Assembly (NCBI RefSeq): GCF_001750105.1
Contig: NZ_CP014143.1
Span: forward strand, 2,037,001-2,101,000
Direction: 5' to 3'
Origin: Microbulbifer aggregans
GTDB taxonomy: Bacteria > Pseudomonadota > Gammaproteobacteria > Pseudomonadales > Cellvibrionaceae
DNA length: 64,000 nt
Below, one piece after another: positions 35,078 to 42,321 of this stretch. Position 1 is the first letter of the stretch. The number at the start of each line of letters is the position of its first letter. A program made the position numbers and the translations under genes. A model generated the notes under the pieces. It saw nothing but the letters and a program-made list of their open reading frames with translations. It ran no database searches and had not been told where the DNA came from.

Positions 35078-36388
35078 TTACTGCGCGTAGCAGTCGCGGG
35101 TCATGTTTTCGATGCGGTCCTTGTGTACGATCACATTGTCCTCGATCCGCACACCACCGAAGGGGCGCAAGGCGTCCACCTTATCCCAGTTAACTTCGCT
35201 AGCCAGGTCGCTATTTTTCAGGTCGGCCAGCAAGCTGTCGATGAAGTACAGACCGGGTTCGATGGTGAAGACCTGATTCTCCTCGACGGTACGTGAGGTG
35301 CGCAGGAACGGGTATTGCTCTGGCGGCGGGGTGATACCACCTTCCGGTGCAGTCTGGTGACCGCCCACATCGTGGACCTGCAGGCCGAGGAAGTGACCGA
35401 GGCCGTGAGGCATGAAGGGGCGGGTCAGCCCGCTTTCCACGGCGCTCTCTGCGGACGATTTGATCACGCCGAAGCGATTCAGCAATTCGCCCACTTTGTG
35501 GTGGCACTCGAGGTGCAGGTCCGGGTAGGGAGTGCCGGGCTTGAGGCCGGCCACCAGCTCCTGCTCTTTTTCATCCATGGCCGCCACCAGTTCGGCGTAC
35601 TCGCCATCCCGGTACGCATAGCTGCGGGTGATGTCCGCACAGTAACCATTGCAGTCAGCACCGGCGTCGATCAGGAAACTGCGACGCTCCGCTTCCGGCA
35701 GCCGGGCGGTATTGAGGTGGGTGTAGTGCAGGATGGCAGCATGCTCGTTCAGACCAACGATATTGCCGTAGGGCATCTGGTTTTCGCCCTGGCCGGCGGC
35801 ATTCAGGTAGGCCAGGTTGATCTCGAACTCGCTGGCACCCTCGCGGAAGGCGGCTTCGGCAGCGCGGTGGGCTTTTACCGCAATGCGGTTCGCTTCACGC
35901 AGGCAGGCCATCTCATAGGGAGTCTTGTAGGCGCGTGCCCAGTGCAGCCGGGCCAGCAGTTCCTCCGGATTGGGGGTGCCTACAGACCAGTCTTCGAGGC
36001 CGTTGGTCTCGCCGAGAAAGGCGGCATTGTCAGCGCTGAGGAACTGCTTGGCATCGGCGGGCTTGCTCAGCAGTTCGATATCGTACTCGTCACTCCAGAA
36101 AGTCTGCGGGGCCGGCGGCACGTAGTGCCAGAAGTCCACCGGGCGGTAAAACAGCAGTTTGGGCTTCTGCCCGCGGCGGTAGATGACCCAGCTGTGGGGG
36201 TTGTCGGTGACCGGCACCAGCGCCTTGAACTGTGGATTGACCCGGAAAGGGTAGTAGTTGTCGTCGAGGAACTGGACACTGGGTTTGCCGCTAAACACGT
36301 TGAGCGTCTCGAAACCGCACTGCTCGAGAATATCGTCGTAGCGGCTTTTGAGTGTGGCGAGATGTTCAGAGTAGAGGTTCTTGTCCAT
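35078..36388 (-). CDS. pepQ: Xaa-Pro dipeptidase (prolidase)
   Basis: A 436-residue cytosolic metallopeptidase of the M24 family that splits dipeptides with C-terminal proline. The N-terminal creatinase-like domain includes FSGKPSVQFLDDNYYPFRVN and DFWHYVPP. The pita-bread catalytic domain gives all five metal ligands: Asp in IDAGADCNGY and CADITRSY, His in PHGLGHFLGLQVHDVGG, Glu in FTIEPGLYF and Glu in GVRIEDNVIV. Length agrees with E. coli PepQ (443). It is divergent from purU across a 112-bp gap that should contain both promoters. Confidence 0.94.
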   Translation of the reverse strand: MDKNLYSEHLATLKSRYDDILEQCGFETLNVFSGKPSVQFLDDNYYPFRVNPQFKALVPVTDNPHSWVIYRRGQKPKLLFYRPVDFWHYVPPAPQTFWSDEYDIELLSKPADAKQFLSADNAAFLGETNGLEDWSVGTPNPEELLARLHWARAYKTPYEMACLREANRIAVKAHRAAEAAFREGASEFEINLAYLNAAGQGENQMPYGNIVGLNEHAAILHYTHLNTARLPEAERRSFLIDAGADCNGYCADITRSYAYRDGEYAELVAAMDEKEQELVAGLKPGTPYPDLHLECHHKVGELLNRFGVIKSSAESAVESGLTRPFMPHGLGHFLGLQVHDVGGHQTAPEGGITPPPEQYPFLRTSRTVEENQVFTIEPGLYFIDSLLADLKNSDLASEVNWDKVDALRPFGGVRIEDNVIVHKDRIENMTRDCYAQ

Positions 36389-36500
36389 GGATTTCCTTAA
36401 TCGGTTGCCCTCACGCAGCGAGGCGGTGTGATTCAGTCAATCCGGGTAGTGTATAGTCTGGTAATCCACAACTCCCAGTCATTTGGCCTGAATTTTTGCC

Positions 36501-37337
36501 ATGGAAAAGAAGATACTGCTAACGGACTGCCCGGATGCAAAAGGGCTGATCGCGAAGATCACCAACATCTGTTACAAGCACCAGCTGAACATCATCAAGA
36601 ACGATGAATTCGTGGATCGCAGGCAGGGGCGCTTTTTCATGCGCACGGCGCTGGAAGGCAACTTCAATGACCAGACGCTGCTGGAAGACCTCGATATGGC
36701 GCTGCCCAAGGGCGCCGAGCGCCGATTGGTACCGAGCGGGAAAAAGCGTCTGGTGCTGCTGGTGACGCGTGAGCCCCACTGCCTCGGCGATATCCTGATG
36801 AAATGTTTTGCCGGGGCCCTGGATGTGGAGATTGCCGCGGTGATCGGAAATCACCCGGATCTTGGTCCGCTGGTGAAAAAGTTCGATATCCCCTTTTACC
36901 ACTTGCCCGCGGAGGGGCTGGAACGCGAGCAGCATGAGGAGCAGGTGATGGCCCTCGTGGACCAGTTCGCCCCGGATTACCTGGTGCTCGCCAAGTACAT
37001 GCGAGTGCTAACGCCTGCGTTTGTGGCGCACTACCGCGGACGGATCATCAATATCCACCACTCATTTTTGCCCGCGTTCATCGGTGCCCGGCCCTACCAG
37101 CAGGCCTATGAGCGCGGAGTCAAAATCATCGGTGCCACGGCACACTTCGTGACTGACGATCTGGATGAGGGGCCAATCATCGAGCAGGATGTGATTCCTG
37201 TGGATCACGCTTACTCCGCAGAAGGCATGGCCGCCGCCGGTCGGGATGTGGAAAAATCGGTGTTGAGCCGCGCCCTGCAACTGGTACTGCAGGAGCGCGT
37301 GTTTATCCACGGAAACAAGACGGTGGTCTTCAAGTAG
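36501..37337 (+). CDS. purU: Formyltetrahydrofolate deformylase
   Basis: A 278-residue enzyme hydrolysing 10-formyl-THF to formate and THF, balancing one-carbon pools. It has an N-terminal ACT domain (ILLTDCPDAKGLIAKITNIC, about 5-80) and a C-terminal formyltransferase fold with CLGDIL near 93. The catalytic region is IINIHHSFLPAFIGARPY near 176-193, followed by GATAHFVTDDLDEGPIIEQD with the active-site Asp. Standard length is about 280. The next gene, a lipoprotein, begins 23 nt later and may be co-transcribed. Confidence 0.95.
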   Translation: MEKKILLTDCPDAKGLIAKITNICYKHQLNIIKNDEFVDRRQGRFFMRTALEGNFNDQTLLEDLDMALPKGAERRLVPSGKKRLVLLVTREPHCLGDILMKCFAGALDVEIAAVIGNHPDLGPLVKKFDIPFYHLPAEGLEREQHEEQVMALVDQFAPDYLVLAKYMRVLTPAFVAHYRGRIINIHHSFLPAFIGARPYQQAYERGVKIIGATAHFVTDDLDEGPIIEQDVIPVDHAYSAEGMAAAGRDVEKSVLSRALQLVLQERVFIHGNKTVVFK

Positions 37338-37360
37338 ATTGGTAGCAGTAGGAAGTGACA

Positions 37361-37792
37361 ATGATAAAAACGAATAGCAATTCCCGGGCAATGCGAACTC
37401 TGGCTGCTCTCGTCCTTGGTGGCCTTTTACTGGCCGGGTGCGCCAGTGAGCCCGCGTTGCCAATCCCCGGCCTGAGTGAGACTTTCCATACCGAGATTGC
37501 CGCCAACGGTGCCAAGCGCTTCACCTATACCCTGGAGATGCGACGCCCGGATGTGCCGCGCCCGGTGACCCGGGAGGACGTCAACCGCAGCCGCATACAG
37601 CGGGAAACTATGCTGCGGACCGGCCAGCGTCCCCGTGGTCCTCTGGTGGACGAAATGGCCTTCAACCGATCCCTCAACCAGAAACTGACGGAGACCGGCT
37701 TCTGTCGCGACGGTTTCTTCGAGCTGGAGCGCACCCTGTTTGCCGGCGGCGGTGAGGTGCGTGGCGAATGCCGTGATGGCGCCCAGCGCTGA
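37361..37792 (+). CDS. Putative lipoprotein of unknown function
   Basis: A 143-residue protein with a lipoprotein signal (LVLGGLLLAGCAS, lipidated Cys near residue 27). The mature domain, about 115 residues, contains GAKRFTYTLEMRRPDV and an Arg-rich stretch (EDVNRSRIQRETMLRTGQR). Two further cysteines occur in TETGFCRDGFFEL and GEVRGECRDGAQ, probably a disulfide. No family was recognised. ATG 37361 is favoured over GTG 37355, as AGGAAG lies 5 nt upstream. It is 23 nt after purU and 8 nt before the next gene, so the three could form an operon. Confidence 0.75.
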   Translation: MIKTNSNSRAMRTLAALVLGGLLLAGCASEPALPIPGLSETFHTEIAANGAKRFTYTLEMRRPDVPRPVTREDVNRSRIQRETMLRTGQRPRGPLVDEMAFNRSLNQKLTETGFCRDGFFELERTLFAGGGEVRGECRDGAQR

Positions 37793-37800
37793 CCGGTGGT

Positions 37801-38466
37801 GTGTCGGTGCGTGACTCCATGGAATACAAGGGAAACATTGCCAGCTGGGACGATGACCGTGGTTATGGCTTTATTCAGCCAGACGGCAGTGGTTCGCGCG
37901 TGTTTCTCCATGTCAGCGCTTTTGATCGCCGGTTTTGCCGCCCAGAGCAGGGAATGGCGGTCAGATTTAGTCTGGGACGGGATGATCGCGGCCGGCCGAG
38001 AGCAAAGAGTGCCCGCCCTGCGAACGGCAAGCGCAGCTTGAATCGGCCGGGGCGACAGAGACGCAGAGCACTGCTGTTGGTTGGCGTTTTCTTTGCCGGA
38101 CTGATTGGACTTTCGGTTGGGGGCTGGCTGCCCTGGTCAATGACTGGTCTTTACCTCACGCTCAGTCTGTTAACCCTGCTGCTCTACATCAAGGATAAAC
38201 GGGCGGCGGTGCGCGGACGTTGGCGAACGCCTGAGCAGACGCTCCACCTGCTATCGCTCCTGGGGGGATGGCCCGGGGCGGCCCTGGGCCAGAGCTACCT
38301 GCGGCACAAGTCCAGTAAGGGTTCTTTCCGCGTAGTTTACTGGCTGACGGTCTGCCTTAACCTGGTGCTGCTCGGCTATGGCCTGACCGCTGAAGGGCAG
38401 TATTGGCTCCATCAAGTGGATAGTCTCCTGATGACTATTCCCGATTCCATTGCCGGCAAGCTGTAA
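37801..38466 (+). CDS. Cold-shock domain fused to DUF1294 membrane domain
   Basis: A 221-residue two-domain protein. The N-terminal part (about 7-75) is a cold-shock nucleic-acid-binding fold: YKGNIASWDDDRGYGFIQPD with RNP-1-like GYGFI, then FLHVSAFDRRF. The C-terminal part has hydrophobic segments at about 90-135 and the DUF1294 signature YIKDKRAAVRGRWRTPEQTL, followed by LLGGWPGAALGQSYLRHKSSK and a final helix. This fusion is known in Gammaproteobacteria but its function is not. A GTG at 37801 or ATG at 37819 could be the start; the domain begins after the ATG, so both are compatible. Confidence 0.88.
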   Translation: MSVRDSMEYKGNIASWDDDRGYGFIQPDGSGSRVFLHVSAFDRRFCRPEQGMAVRFSLGRDDRGRPRAKSARPANGKRSLNRPGRQRRRALLLVGVFFAGLIGLSVGGWLPWSMTGLYLTLSLLTLLLYIKDKRAAVRGRWRTPEQTLHLLSLLGGWPGAALGQSYLRHKSSKGSFRVVYWLTVCLNLVLLGYGLTAEGQYWLHQVDSLLMTIPDSIAGKL

Positions 38467-38591
38467 CAAGCCGGCGCGCAGTTAACAGAATCTTCATCGC
38501 CACTGCCAGTGCGTGAGTCCATTGCCGCGCCCCCGACCCTGTCTGTTCATCTCTTCCTGCACCCTCCCCGGATACATTTGCCGAAAATCAG

Positions 38592-38607
38592 TGTGATCTG
38601 CATCACG
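38592..38607. promoter_or_regulatory. CRP-like site TGTGATCTGCATCACG
   Basis: A near-consensus CRP/Vfr-type palindrome (TGTGA-N6-TCACG; perfect core GTGATCTGCATCAC), about 97 nt upstream of the MHYT gene start. It suggests cAMP-CRP-type control of that gene. No promoter elements could be firmly positioned. Confidence 0.5.
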
Positions 38608-38703
38608 CAGGCGGGCGTAGCTATCAACCACGGCATGGCATAAGGCCGCGTATATCCGTGCCGATGGCCTTGGTGAACAAATGATAAAAAGGTGGCGAGA
38701 GTG

Positions 38704-39438
38704 ATGTTGGACCAGTACAACCCACTTCTGGTGGGACTTTCCTATGTAATTTCAGTACTTGGCTCCTATGCCTCGCTACAGTTGGTGACGGCCATTCCCG
38801 AGGCCGTTACCGGGGTAGACCGACGCCGGGCGATTCTGTTTGCCGGGCTTGTCATGGGGGGCGCGGCAATCTGGTCCATGCACTTTGTCGGAATGCTGGC
38901 GCTGGAGACCGATATGCCGATGGCCTATGACATCCTCGGCACATTGGGTTCGGTGTTGATTGCGGTGGCCGCCTGCACGCTGGGCCTGGCCATTGTGGGT
39001 ACAGGGCAATTCAATTTCGATAAGCTGCTACCCGCCTCTGTATTCATGGGCATTGGTGTCGCAGGCATGCACTACGGTGGCATGGCGGCCATGTTGATGC
39101 CGGCCGAAATCAAATATGACCTGAATATCATCATCATCTCGGTGTTGATTGCGGTGGTGGCTGCTTGCGCAGCGTTGTGGATGGCATTCCAGATGCGTGG
39201 ACGCTGGCAGAAGTTTGGCAGTGCGCTGATCATGGGGGTGGCGGTATGCGGGATGCATTACACCGGTATGGAAGCCGCCGGCTACAAGATGACCGGTGAA
39301 ATGCCCGAGGCGGGTTTTGCCGGTGCACTGGCGGGGGAATACCTGGGCATGGCTTCGGTGGTCATTGCCGTCGGTGTCCTGATCCTGAACGTCTGGGTTG
39401 CGCGTTGGTATCAACAGAGACCGGTCGTTCCAACTTGA
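38704..39438 (+). CDS. MHYT-domain sensory membrane protein without output domain
   Basis: A 244-residue, seven-helix integral membrane protein. Three MHYT motifs are seen in order: WSMHFVGMLAL near 60, GMHYGGMAAM near 122 and GMHYTGMEAAG near 183. These His/Met clusters are proposed to bind copper or another metal and to sense gases such as O2, CO or NO. Most MHYT proteins carry GGDEF/EAL or other output domains; this one ends after the seventh helix. ATG 38704 is favoured over GTG 38692, as the family begins close to the YNPLLVGLSYVISVLGSY helix. A CRP-like site lies upstream. Confidence 0.9.
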   Translation: MLDQYNPLLVGLSYVISVLGSYASLQLVTAIPEAVTGVDRRRAILFAGLVMGGAAIWSMHFVGMLALETDMPMAYDILGTLGSVLIAVAACTLGLAIVGTGQFNFDKLLPASVFMGIGVAGMHYGGMAAMLMPAEIKYDLNIIIISVLIAVVAACAALWMAFQMRGRWQKFGSALIMGVAVCGMHYTGMEAAGYKMTGEMPEAGFAGALAGEYLGMASVVIAVGVLILNVWVARWYQQRPVVPT

Positions 39439-39685
39439 TGTACAGCGGGGGGCTTTGCCGGGGTATAGTGCCGGCGATGTCCTCCCTTAATCCATCCGGC
39501 CAATTCCTACCTCTCTACACGCATCGGTCGTCTCGGCACGCCATAAGTATCTCTCTTGCGGCGCGAATGCCATCTTTCCATGCCGGCAACAGTCGTCTCT
39601 TCCTCCCTCAATGCGCGTCCCGCATCTAACTTGGCGTAGCGGTCTTCGTTTGCTCAAAAAACAACCGTTACACTCAAGGGAGGCT

Positions 39686-42004
39686 ATGGAGGGTCGCGTC
39701 TTGAGAGGTTTTCTACGCGGGAGCTTGGTTGTCATTAGCCTGCTTGCGCTCATCGCGTGTGGTGGTGGAGGCGGCAGTGGCAGCACAAGGAGTGCTGCGG
39801 CAACGACCACTGCCGCTACATTGTCCACTGCGGTACCGTCGATCCAGACCGGTAGGCTGGTGGAAGTCATCGTTGCCGGCCTGTCCTATCGCACGGAAAG
39901 CCGGTCCGGTGTGACCAGTGACAATGGCGAGTTCTCTTACGTGGCGGGAGAGACGATTCAGTTTTTCCTGGGGGATACCCCGATCGGCTTTGCCGTACGC
40001 GCACAGGAAAGACTGCGAATCCTGGATCTGTTCCCCAATGTCCGTCTCTACCGCAACTTCAATCAGTTGCGGCGGCTGTTCAGTGGGGCATCCTTTGATC
40101 GCGAGCGGATCGATTTCAACCGCTTCCACAATACCCTGTTTCTGCTTGAAGCGTTTGATCGCGACTCAGATCTGGGCAATGGCGTTGTTATCGACTCGGG
40201 TGTCCGCGACCTGCTGGAGAATACTCTATTAGACCTCGAAGTCGATGCCCTCGCATTCGCCCGTCACTATGTGCCGCTGATTTACTTCCGCAACCGCGCC
40301 GACGAACTCGATCTCGTCGATTCGGGCGCTGTTGTGAATACGGGCATGGTATTGGATACCTACTATGAGGCCGTCGGGCTGGTGAGCGGTTTCTACGTGC
40401 CGGTTTTCAAGAGTCGTGACTTCTTCTTCGATGAGCTTCTCGATGAATTGGAACGTTACGACTACGACGATGATGGCAACATTACCGAACTGGTCACTGA
40501 GTCCGATCGCGAGGTTCTCAGGCAAGTTTCCCGTTTCGCCAGTTACGATGGGTTTGGCAACATTCTCACCTGGAGCTTTGAGCCCGATGCTTTTCTTGTG
40601 GATGACGAGTTTGCGGAATTCGAGTATGACGATGCCGGAAACCTGATCAGCCTGCGAGAGGACCTCGATGGTAACGGTACATTCGATCGGGTGAGGAGCT
40701 GGGTGTACGATTTCGACGACCTGTTTTTCTCCGTTACTTATTCTGAGGATGATGACGGCGATAGTGTCGTCGACGAAGAGTTCACGATTTCATACCAGCT
40801 GGATGAGCGGGGCCGGCTTCAGGAAGTGCGTCGTGATGAAGAGCTGTTGGCGGAATACACTTTTCAGGAAAACGGACGTACTGCTTCCGAAACGGTTTTC
40901 TCATTGCGCACGGGTGAACCATTCCGCGTGATCGAGTTTGATGAGCTGGGCAGGGTGTCTTCGCTGCGTCGACAGATTGGCGAAGAAGGGGAGGGACAGT
41001 GGGAATTCTTCTACGGCTCACTGGATAACCTGGTCCGTGCGCGATTTACCCGCTCCGGTGCCGCCTTTGTCGATTATCGGATTCTGGTGGAGTGGGAATA
41101 CAACATAAAGGGTAATCTCACTCTCTATACGGTCGACCTGAGGGAGGACGGCGATACCGACTTCTCCCGGGAGTACGTCTATGACGATAATGATTTGCTG
41201 GTGCGCGAAGTCTGGTTCGAATTTACCGGCGACCTCCGCACCGCTGTCTTTGAAATTGCCTATACCTACGATACGGATGGCCTGCTGATACGGAAATTAC
41301 AGACCACGCTGCTTGCCTCTGCACCCCTTCTCCCTAGCACCGATGTAGTAGCGTTTATCTACAGCTATGACGATCGCAATAACCTGATCTCGGTGGTGCG
41401 CGATGACGGCAACAACGGATCACTGGATTTCGAGAAGGCCTTTGAGGTGCGCAGGGAGAACTGGCGGGCGGCGCTGCTCTGGATTGAGAAGCCCTCGGTG
41501 TATTCCACCTCCCCTTATGAAGAACTTCCCAGCCGGCAGATATTGCGTCGCCGCCTGGTGGCGGAGCTCGAGACTGAAGAGGTTGTCGAGAGCAGTCTGG
41601 AGCGCGTGCGGCGGACGGACGAGGAGTTCCGCGGGCTGGTCGGCCTCGAGGTCAGGAGCTTCAACTGTGAAACGCCGTTCGCACTCGAGTTTTTTGATAA
41701 CGGCGAGGTGATTCTGCGGGATCGCTCGGATATCAGTGAAGATGCCATCGTCCTCACCTGGTTCCTGCTCACCCGCGGGGTTGTGGTGATCGAGGATGGT
41801 GGGCTGGAGTTCAGTTTCCGCCTCCGGCGTTATCCGGAGATCCCCCGGGTCTTTCCACCAGCCTCGGGACCCGATCGGACGATTGTCGCGCTTGAGCCGC
41901 TGGATTTTTATCCACTGCCGTATGCGTGCAACTACCGGGCGAGATCTGAAGAGGTCAATTTTCGGCCGGTCTGGGGCGTGGAGGCTGATATCAACCGCTG
42001 GTGA
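39686..42004 (+). CDS. Large lipoprotein with YD/RHS-like repeats
   Basis: A 772-residue putative lipoprotein. The signal VVISLLALIACGGGGGSGST has the lipid Cys near residue 24 followed by a glycine/serine/alanine linker. Residues about 55-125 (GLSYRTESRSGVTSDNGEFSY) form a domain common at the start of gammaproteobacterial surface proteins. The middle repeats Tyr-Asp motifs such as RYDYDDDGNITELV, FEYDDAGNLISL, DLDGNGTFD and YTYDTDGLLI, a sparse YD/RHS-like pattern with calcium-binding-like acidic loops. The C-terminal 170 residues are distinct, with Cys in SFNCETPF and PYACNYR. ATG 39686 is chosen because the signal follows; ATG 39611 adds an unsupported extension. Function unknown. Confidence 0.75.
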   Translation: MEGRVLRGFLRGSLVVISLLALIACGGGGGSGSTRSAAATTTAATLSTAVPSIQTGRLVEVIVAGLSYRTESRSGVTSDNGEFSYVAGETIQFFLGDTPIGFAVRAQERLRILDLFPNVRLYRNFNQLRRLFSGASFDRERIDFNRFHNTLFLLEAFDRDSDLGNGVVIDSGVRDLLENTLLDLEVDALAFARHYVPLIYFRNRADELDLVDSGAVVNTGMVLDTYYEAVGLVSGFYVPVFKSRDFFFDELLDELERYDYDDDGNITELVTESDREVLRQVSRFASYDGFGNILTWSFEPDAFLVDDEFAEFEYDDAGNLISLREDLDGNGTFDRVRSWVYDFDDLFFSVTYSEDDDGDSVVDEEFTISYQLDERGRLQEVRRDEELLAEYTFQENGRTASETVFSLRTGEPFRVIEFDELGRVSSLRRQIGEEGEGQWEFFYGSLDNLVRARFTRSGAAFVDYRILVEWEYNIKGNLTLYTVDLREDGDTDFSREYVYDDNDLLVREVWFEFTGDLRTAVFEIAYTYDTDGLLIRKLQTTLLASAPLLPSTDVVAFIYSYDDRNNLISVVRDDGNNGSLDFEKAFEVRRENWRAALLWIEKPSVYSTSPYEELPSRQILRRRLVAELETEEVVESSLERVRRTDEEFRGLVGLEVRSFNCETPFALEFFDNGEVILRDRSDISEDAIVLTWFLLTRGVVVIEDGGLEFSFRLRRYPEIPRVFPPASGPDRTIVALEPLDFYPLPYACNYRARSEEVNFRPVWGVEADINRW

Positions 42005-42321
42005 TCTCTCAGTGGCTCCCGGCTCCAAAGCGGAAAAATAACGCGCATTGCGCAAGTGGTGGGCTTTCCGCAAAACACCTCTCGAATGGCGCATAAGTCG
42101 ACATTATTTTTAACAATGAAACGGGCTCTTCTCTTAATTTTTTGTGATCTTCATCCGCCCATTGATCCCATTTGAGGATTTCAATAGGCTGCTTATCACA
42201 ACCTCAGCCAGCTTGGGGTAACGTTCCTTTCGCATTTAACCGTCACAAATAGATTGGTTGCGAGCGGGGGCAATGGCTGGAACCAGAGGGAATAACAAGA
42301 TAACAACGAGGATGAGAGCCC
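42005..42321. other. Region upstream of TonB receptor
   Basis: About 317 bp with no gene. It probably contains the receptor promoter. GAGGATGAGAGCCC precedes the ATG as ribosome-binding site. No Fur-box-like repeat or other clear operator was identified. Confidence 0.4.

Noticed and set aside
35315..36400. 361-codon + strand ORF opposite pepQ
   Set aside because: Antisense shadow; pepQ has all metal ligands on the other strand.
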